From positions 14,612,516 through 14,676,515 of the forward strand of contig OX328110.1 in assembly GCA_946811185.2 (NCBI GenBank): a DNA stretch of 64,000 bases. The letters are read 5' to 3'. Each line of letters begins with the position of its first letter. The stretch's first letter is position 1. This document shows, one piece after another, positions 53,294 through 61,800 of this stretch. Below the pieces are notes generated by a model. That model did not search any database, had not been told where the DNA came from, and saw only the letters and a list, made by a program, of their open reading frames with translations. This stretch comes from Hippopus hippopus (taxonomy: Eukaryota; Mollusca; Bivalvia; Cardiida; Cardiidae). Position numbers and translations under genes: made by a program.

Positions 53294-53523
53294 TAACCCT
53301 GAACCCTTTTACAACAAAATTTGAGACTTGTCCAATTTGACAGCATTTGCAGGCAACAAAATTACTGTGGCTTAAATTCTTAGATGTGTCTTAGAAGAAT
53401 AGAAAACATTGTGGAAAAAGGAGAAAATGCCAGTTACCAGCATATCCTCCTTTTCCCACAACTTTTTCATATGCTCTTTACCTGAGGGTCAATAAAGCTT
53501 GGGATTGTGCAGTTAATTGTTAA
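53294..53523 (+). mobile_element. MITE-A copy
   Basis: Hairpin 53,404-53,462 with mismatches; in the GRL/CCNB3 intergenic region. Confidence 0.82.
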
Positions 53524-53540
53524 TAAAACAATTCTGTATT

Positions 53541-53763
53541 TTAACTCATATACTACCAAGCGTGGCCCAAGACCTTTTGCAGACAGTGTAGATCAAGATC
53601 AGACTGCACAGAATGTGCAGTCTGACCTTGGATCTACACTTTCCAATAAGGAGATATTCACACAGACCCCCCACAAAAAAAAATAACTTCGAAGAAGCAA
53701 TATTTAGGTTTTTACTATTGACTTGAAGGTATCATTTAACTTATTCAGTAGGACATGCGTTAA
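53541..53763 (+). mobile_element. MITE-C copy
   Basis: TTAA both ends, complete core palindrome 53,596-53,643 and AT-rich right arm; abuts MITE-A at the shared TTAA. Confidence 0.85.
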
Positions 53764-54114
53764 CCTCCCTGAGGAAAAATGCTTTTGTATAGTATTACAT
53801 TGTATGAAAAAGAAGACGATGCTAGTACCCAGCATTTTCTCTGACTGTTTTCATAGACAAATCCTATCATATGAGCCACATTTAATTAACCCTTTACGAT
53901 ACAATCCCGAGTTTTAACGACCCTGAAGAAGAAGGCTTTTGAAAACATTTTGGGAAAATGAGAAAATGCTGGTAACCAGCATTTTCTCCTTTTCCCACAA
54001 TGTTTTCTACCCTATCAAAGACAGAATCCATCATTTGAGGTACATTTAGTTTGTCGTCTGCATATGCTATCAATTTGGACTAGTCTAGAATTTTGTCGTC
54101 TGGTAAAGATTTAA
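53760..54114 (-). mobile_element. MITE-A truncated copy followed by a complete copy
   Basis: The truncated copy (53,760-53,889) joins at TTAA to a full copy (53,886-54,114) with a perfect hairpin at 53,942-54,006 apart from one arm change. Confidence 0.85.
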
Positions 54115-54254
54115 TATATTGTCTACAAGAGCTTTTACTACAGATCAGACGAGGCTTAAATCTTATATCTAGTCAGCTTGGTTCAATGGCCTTTTCTCCT
54201 CCTTTTCAGATTTATTTTTATCTTGCAATGGAACACAAGTTTATGATTTTTTTT

Positions 54255-54475
54255 GTATTGTGTTTAAAGCTGTTTTCAGCATTATTTCAGTTATGTCATG
54301 GTGGACAGTAAAGCTATTCTTGCTTTCCAGGAGTATGTTTTTTTTACCAGTAGATCTACTTTGCAAAATGTCTTTCCATAAGTCACTGCCTTTCTTTTTT
54401 TTTTTAAAATAACCATTGTTAAAACAGTGATAATTGGTAACCAACTGCACTACCAGGCTTGGCATCATTTCATCT
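54255..54475 (-). mobile_element. SINE type D, degraded
   Basis: Tail-side body (ATTATTTCAGTTATGTCATG) and a broken head. Confidence 0.6.
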
Positions 54476-54674
54476 ATAAAAATTGTGGTAAAAGGAGGAG
54501 TAGCTTTTGAATGAGTAATTTAACTACCTGTTGCAGTGCTGTCACACATACGCAGATAACTTGATTTAAATTCAATATAGGCCTACTTATTTCTGCAGGG
54601 TGTCATCTGCAGTGTTTCGTTTGTTTAATGGACAGATTTATTTGAGTAATTTAATTTGACTTGATTTGATTCGA

Positions 54675-54840
54675 TATGATTGATTGATTGATCGACTGAT
54701 TAATTAATGATTTATAGATCTAGTATTTCTTTTTACATTACTTAAGTTATATTACAACAACAGCTCAGCTGCCGGTATTCATGTATTTCCCAGGTTTCAC
54801 TATACACTACGCTGTGGATCTGCAGTGGCTTGCCTCAGGA
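54675..54840 (-). mobile_element. SINE type E, truncated
   Basis: TGATTGATTGATTGATCGAC tail and first part of the body. Confidence 0.6.
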
Positions 54841-55099
54841 AACTCATAAACCCTGTAAGTGCTTTGGATATGCTGGACCTGTGTCCATTACACAGTCAGC
54901 GACAATTTGAGATTGCATATGCTGAATTAACAGAAGCAGGATTAACTATGTGTTTAAACTTACTACAAAAATATATCCATAACTGCTTTCTGCCATTTGC
55001 AACAGCTTACTTGCTCGTGCATTTTCCCGTGCTTCCAGTCATTTATCATTTATCTCCCTTTGGAGAAGAGAGAGAACAATTTACCGCCCTTTTTGGATA

Positions 55100-55310
55100 G
55101 TGGACACGTGAGGGCAGCGCAAAATCTTTAAGCCAATCAGAGCAAAGCATCCGTCAACCAAATTTGAAACAACGGATTGTTGAAAGGCGTGATGTTTACA
55201 TTTTACAGAATGAAAATATTTTTTCAAACTTGTCCCTGATATAAAATCAAGCCGTCATTTTACGAAACAGCTATCAATAAATAACCAATTATTCCATACA
55301 AGAGGTTAGT
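55100..55310 (+). promoter_or_regulatory. Putative cyclin B3 promoter and first (untranslated) exon
   Basis: Repeat-free DNA 0.7-0.85 kb upstream of CCNB3 exon 1 holds a CACGTG E-box (55,105), CCAAT (55,133), TTTGAA (55,163; the CHR core), an AACGG Myb core just after it, and another CCAAT (55,285). A possible donor AGAG/GTTAGT lies at 55,305. CCAAT plus CHR is the known layout of G2/M cyclin promoters (NF-Y plus MuvB). Short motifs occur by chance, so this is suggestive only. Confidence 0.3.
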
Positions 55311-55678
55311 TCAACTGATTTTGTAGGTAAATATCACGGTTTTATATGACAATTTCAATATCTCATTCGTCCCGTGGAAGGATCGATTTTCTTGTGTCTA
55401 TCTTTCTTTATGGAATCTCTTTTCATTTTATTTCCACATATTTTGTATTACAGGTGTTTGTTCTTATAGTATTTTTCGCTTTGTGCATATTTTCTCTGTG
55501 ATGCAATTTGATTTTTGTTTTTACACATACTGTATGACAAAATGAAAGACTTGCCTTGGCCCTTGGAATGCATAGCAAACAGTTTCTAGGTTTTAACACA
55601 TCAGAAAAAGATAATTATGAATTGAAATGTTGTTGCAAAGAGAGTATAGCATTGTTTCAACTAATACAATAATTGGTA

Positions 55679-55907
55679 TTTAAATCTACCAAATGACAAA
55701 ATTTTGGATTCAACTGAATTAAAATCATAAATTACAGACAACAAAATAAATGTTGTTCAAATAATTATTTCTGTTTTTGATAGCATAGAAAATATTGTTG
55801 GAACAAGGAGAAAATGCTGGTTACCATTAATTCCTTTTCCTGCAACGTTTTCAAAAGCCTTCCATGTCAGGATCGTTATAATTTGAGATTGTGTGGTAAA
55901 GGTTTAA
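55679..55907 (+). mobile_element. MITE-A copy at the cyclin B3 exon 1 acceptor side
   Basis: Right end GTGTGGTAAAGGTTTAA stops 54 bp before CCNB3 exon 1, so the intron's 3' end is largely MITE. Confidence 0.82.
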
Positions 55908-55961
55908 ATGATCTTTCTATCCATAGTAAGAAAATACACTGTATTTTAGTGTGTATTACAG

Positions 55962-56057
55962 GTGACAATGCTAGGAAACATGAAGAGAGTAACAAGTAAT
56001 AAACCTAAACCAGCTGTTGGTGATACAACCAAGAAATCAAAGGCTGGACAGCAGGGT
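55962..56057 (+). CDS. CCNB3: CCNB3 exon 1 (start codon exon)
   Basis: The acceptor TGTATTACAG ends at 55,961 and the first ATG is at 55,968, so at least one untranslated exon should lie upstream. It encodes MLGNMKRVTSNKPKPAVG and a Lys-rich segment (30 codons), phase 0, donor GTAAGT. A MITE-A copy ends only 54 bp before the acceptor. Confidence 0.75.
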
Positions 56058-58766
56058 GTAAGTTTTTCCATGAGTTTTCTACACGGGGTGCACAGGGATG
56101 TAAAACTTCACTCGCCTGCTCGCATTGGCAAGTGATCTTTGACTTTGGGCGAGTACAAGAAATACCAGACTAGCCCAACCGGGCAAGTGCATTTTCTGAC
56201 ATTACATGCACAGAAAGTCCGTAAAATTCGGCAAAATTTCAGTCGGAGAACTGCTAATCAAACGGAAGTTTACATCGGTTATTTTGAGGTATTGTCTAGT
56301 TACAAACCATTACATGCATACAGACAATACAACGTCAATTTCGCCATGCCCAATCTGCATCAAATCTCTACAGCGAACCAATCAGGTATCACATATGAGA
56401 TTTAGTCGCCGCCCATAATTTCTAAAAGCCACGCTTTGATTCTGCATTATATACCATTCGGCATACCTCGGTGATCCGGTGATCAAGTCCGATCAAGTTA
56501 GATGTAGGTACGGAATCGGCCGAGTTATAACAAGTGCATTATATATTGGGTATTTATCAACGACCTCGGACGACTCGGAGTAAATCCGACTGTCTACTCT
56601 TTAGTATTTGTTTCTTTTCTTACGGGATTAGCCGAGGGAATTCCAAACAGGTGCAGTGGTTTTCTAAAAATATTCTGAAGAAGTGGCATGACTTATTTTT
56701 CATTAAATTGATTGAATCACTGCAGATGCATTACAAAGAAGGTTATGTAAGAAGCTAATTACGTAAACAAATTAGGTTGATTTTGCGCTTGAACGGTAAG
56801 TCATTTGACCAAAAAATTAAACGGTACAGACAACCTATTTTTAGTACTTAGCAGTGTAGGGAACACCATCTGTTTGTTTACATTACCTCTAGAAAATGAA
56901 TTCTTCTCTTTGCATGATGTTAATGAACAGGCAGTTCAACAAAAAGCTAAAACCAGACATGATAACATTTCTTGACATTTATTTTTGATCAAAATTACTG
57001 TATGTGTAAGTATAATTAATCACATGACTTCCAATTCTATTAGACGAATATTTCATGAAAAAAAAGGGCGAGTAACTTTTAACACCTACTAGCCCGCCGG
57101 GCGAGTAGATAAAAAATATTTTTACATCCCTGGGTGCACTAATCCCTCCACCATCTATGACAAATTTTAGACTCATCTATATAGAAAGCATATGCAGATG
57201 ACAAATTAAATTTAACTATGAATATGACATTTGTCCATGAAAAAGTACAAACCATTGTGGGCACAGGAGAAAATACTGATGATGAAAATTCAGGGGTTCC
57301 AGCTGGGCGTTGCACTTGGCACCATTTGCGATAAATTTTTATATGTGGCGCAAGAGAATTGGTGTTGATTGGCGAAAATGACTGGCGCCGGTATTTTTCA
57401 TATCAGGGTGCCGTACATTTTAATACTGGTCCCATTTACTGCAATGCATGGATGCATGACAGCCAACCCATCGATTTAAGTTGAAATAAATCAGCTGGAA
57501 TAATCTACGGCATCGACATAATCCAAATTACTTCACAAATCGATGTCATTTACACCTGACTATCCGAATACACACACACTTCCGATAATGTTACGAACTG
57601 TCGGGTAGACAAAATATGTCAATTAACTTAGGAAAACTTTAAGAAAATGAAAGAATTGAAGACCAGTGACCCATATAAGTCATGAATGTTACTAAATGTC
57701 CTAATGAATCATGATCACAGTTAAAATCGATAAATTTTGTATAAATACAACAGGTTTCAGCTATAATGAATTTCTCATTCTCCTACAAATTTTTTTTTTC
57801 ATATTCATTTATCAAACCTTTATTCATTCTGAATGTCTATTTTATAATTAATTTCACAAGGAAATTTTCACAGGTTTGTTTCAGGATGTGTGAGTGAGTT
57901 ATTCTAAAAATACAGTCGATATATATCAAATTTTGCCTCAGATGATGCAGCCTTCGGCAAATATTTTACTTGGCAAGGCATCTTGTACTTAGACAAATAT
58001 TGATAGATAATCAACATGAAATAAGGTTACATTTATAAGATTAAAAATATGGTAGTTTCGTCTTTCCCCTGCAGTGCTCTTGTTGTGAGTGAGAAACTAT
58101 CATTCACATTATATTTGATTTGATGAAGGCTAAACTACTTGATAAATACAACTGGGTGCAAAATTCAATTTTATTTCATGTGTCTGTGAATGAAAAATTC
58201 TTCAATCTGTTTATATGTGGCATTAATCACATTATTGTAGAGCATAGATTTCTTTGAAACTTACTGAAAACTTCTTCAATCTGCTTGTTGTAGAGCATAT
58301 ATTTTCTTTGAAATTTACCTGGTTATGCCTCCATAAAGGACAGTTGAAGTTTCTGCCTTTGAATGCATACATGTGCATATGCTCAAGAGGTTTCAGATGA
58401 TTTCTTAATATTTCAAAGAAACTGATAAATTAAAGACAATTTCCCTGAATTTTTATAGTGCTATCCTACATTTTAATTGATATTTCTTTATCAAAGGAGA
58501 ATATGGATTTGACAAAAGGAAAGCGCCAGGGAGATATACTACAAGATCCGTCCCAGAAAAGAAGAGCAGCCTTTGGTGACATTACAAATGTTAGTATATA
58601 GTTTAGTTATGTCATGTTTAATATAAAAGCCAACTCATGTCAGATCCTATATGTCAAATATCCAAATGAATCATGAGGTAGACTGGTCCTTTGATGTGCA
58701 GAAAATTTACTGAAAGCAAAAATTTTCAGCCCAGGTTAGCCTGGGCTGACTGCACAGGCCTGACCT

Positions 58767-58811
<45 letters not shown>

Positions 58812-61800
58812 TAGACACATTAAGCCCCCTTTTCACAGAGCCTGGTTCAGTGGGCAGAATCGTAATCAGCATAAATTCAAGCACTAAAGTTTACTGGGTT
58901 TTTGACCATGGTTTGTGTATGGTACATTTCAGCAAAAGGTCTTGCATAGATCACCCATGCACGTGTAATCTATATTTGAAAGTATTCATAATTACTATTT
59001 AAAAGATTTTAATACCTAGGTCTACCTCAACCACTCTCACAAAGGAAAAAATCGTGTTTATAGTTGTTTCAGTGAAATGAACATATCTGAATAAGAGTTC
59101 GGATGGTTTGAAAATGAAGTATTAATATCATACAACTGAACAGTTCTGGAACAATTACCAATACATGTATGAATAATAGACATGAATCAATGATCAGTAC
59201 TTGAATTTCTATTGTGGCAAAAGAAGAATTCTAACATGACACATGAATTCGGCTCTATAAAGACAGTGCAACGAAAGCGTGGTAAAATCTACGTTATTCT
59301 ATGTAGAGTGACATCATTCTATATAGTGACGTCATTCTGTATAAAGTAAGCATGTTATTCAATGGAATACAATCTGGATCCACGTTTTTACTCTAAGTAT
59401 AAACTTGTTTTCCTTTGATTAAGAGTTGGTCATGTTAGAATCGAAATAATCTTCTATCATGGTTTATCGTTCAATACACCATGTTGTGAGTTATGAGGCG
59501 CAATGAATAAACCACTCGGGCTATCGCCCTAGTGGATTATTTATTGTGCCTCATAACTCACAACTGTGGTTTATTGAACGATAAACCATGATAGAAAGAA
59601 GATTATTTCTTAAATACCTTATAACACTAAACAGTCATTTTCACATTTTGTCTAGAAGTTTTCAGACAGACTGTTACAGAAAAAAGAAGTCAAAGGGCTA
59701 CATGTCAAGTTTTCAGTGAGTTTAATGCATCTCTGTGATGCGTTATTAACCCTTTACCAAACAATCCCTGGTTTTCACAGCTCTAAGAAAGAAGCCTTTT
59801 GAAAACATTGTGAGAAAAGGAGAAAATGCTGGTAACCAGCATTTTCTCCTTTTCCCACAATGTTTTCTACCCTTCCCAACACATATTTCAACTTTTGCGT
59901 CACATTAATTTTGTCATCTGCAAATGCTTCAGATTTGGATGAGTCTAAAATTTTGTGGTTTGGTTAAAAAAAATTAAACCAAGCAAGAATTCACATGGAT
60001 CCATAAAATCAAATTTGATGAACAATTATTGAATCATGAGGTAGAATGGTCCTTGGACATGCAGAAAATGCCCTTAACAAAAAGTTTCGATGCATGTCAG
60101 TCTGCACAGGCTGACATGGGTTGATACCTTTTGCAGATGCACTGAACCATCTTTTTCCAGAGCATTACACTTTTCTATTGAACAGGCTTATGTTGACAAG
60201 CCAAACATAAAGGTTGCTCTCAAGAAATCAAAGATCCAAAGTCATAGACCGATAGTAGTGGTGAAAGCCCAATCAAAAGAGAACAAAGTGAAGAAAGACA
60301 AAAAGCCTAAAGACTCGGGACCGCAACCTTCGACCAGTGAGGGGTTGTCAGAATCCAGTTCAGTTAGTCTGTCTCAGGAATCATTAGCCTCTTCCCAAGA
60401 GTCATCATCATCATCATCCAGCAATCAGGAATCACTGACAAGGTAAAAGGGTGCTTTTCTTTCTTATAATAATGGGAACCCTGCATATTTTGTCTCTTTT
60501 TCAAGAAATTGATTTATACAGAGGATCTTACATGAGTGTTTATGTGTTATCATATTTATCAAACAAGTTGACTAAAATTGTATGGCCCGAGCCTTGGCAA
60601 GCATCAAATACATTTTAGTCTTCGAGTTTGATAAAAATGATAATACGCATAAACAATATAATAATATGTGATTCTTTTTATCACATAAAACAAATGACAG
60701 ACAAATACTCCATCATCACCTTCAACCTACCAGTATAGACCATTCACAGGTCCATGAAAAAATATCCTGCATCATCACCTTCAGCCTGTATATTGTTCAC
60801 AGGTCCATGTTTACAGTTGTAGTTTGGTTTCAACTGTGTACATGCATAAGTAGATAGCTCTTTGACATTTACACAGAAAGAAAAATGAAACGGCTTCTAT
60901 AGGGGGTAAGTCCTTACCTGGGTTCCAGTACGTTCATTTTTTTTCCTTTCCTATCATCCGGACGTTACTTTGACAAAAATGATAACCTGGGGAAGGTAAG
61001 TCCATCCATTTCTGCAGTTTGTTGATTTGATTTTTAAAAAACTTGCGCTGCATATTTTGGTTTTTAGTAGACATGAATATTGAAAACTTTCGACACATAT
61101 ATATCTTAGCAACAATGATGTCATTTTACGTGAAACGGTGTAGTAGTACAAATTCGAGCACATGCTTCACACACTCATGGCTGAAAACTGATCAGAACCG
61201 GGACCTAAAAAAGAATAATACACTGGTTTGTTATCAAAAATAAGTCAAGGGTTTAACACGGTGCCGGAGGAGGTTTTATGTGATAAATTTATTTTAATTT
61301 ATCCACTAGGTATTTCCAAATGTCAGGTCAGGTTTATAGGAAGAGTTAAATCATTTTTCTATCTTCAAATTGAGATGAAACAAATGAGTTCTTCCAAGCT
61401 ACCCCTTGCATGCAACCTAAGAAATTCTTTAACTTTTGCATTACCATCAATTTCAAGCAGCTTTTGCAGACAATGTCAAAATCAGACTGAACAGGCAGTT
61501 TGTTTTTGGGTCTACACCATCTTCTTCTAACTAAGCTATGACAACACTTTGCTTCAATATGGCAGTTGAAAGCATCTTCTATAACTTAGAAAAAAGTAGA
61601 ATTTTTTTTAACTCTTTACCACGCAACCCCGACTTTTAATGACCCTAAGGAAGAAGGCTTCTGAAAAAACTTTGGGAAAAGGAGAAAATGCAGGTAAACA
61701 GCAATTTTTCTTTTACCCACTGTGTTTTCTACCCTGTCAAAGAGAGAAATCATCATTTTAGCAACATTTGATTGTCGTCTATAAATGCTTTCAATTTTGA

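Noticed and set aside
54825..55100. 91-codon plus-strand open frame upstream of cyclin B3
   Set aside because: Partly inside a SINE fragment; hydrophobic but unrecognised, with no splice or promoter support.
56139..56418. Two overlapping plus-strand frames
   Set aside because: Inside the hAT-like element; no transposase similarity seen.
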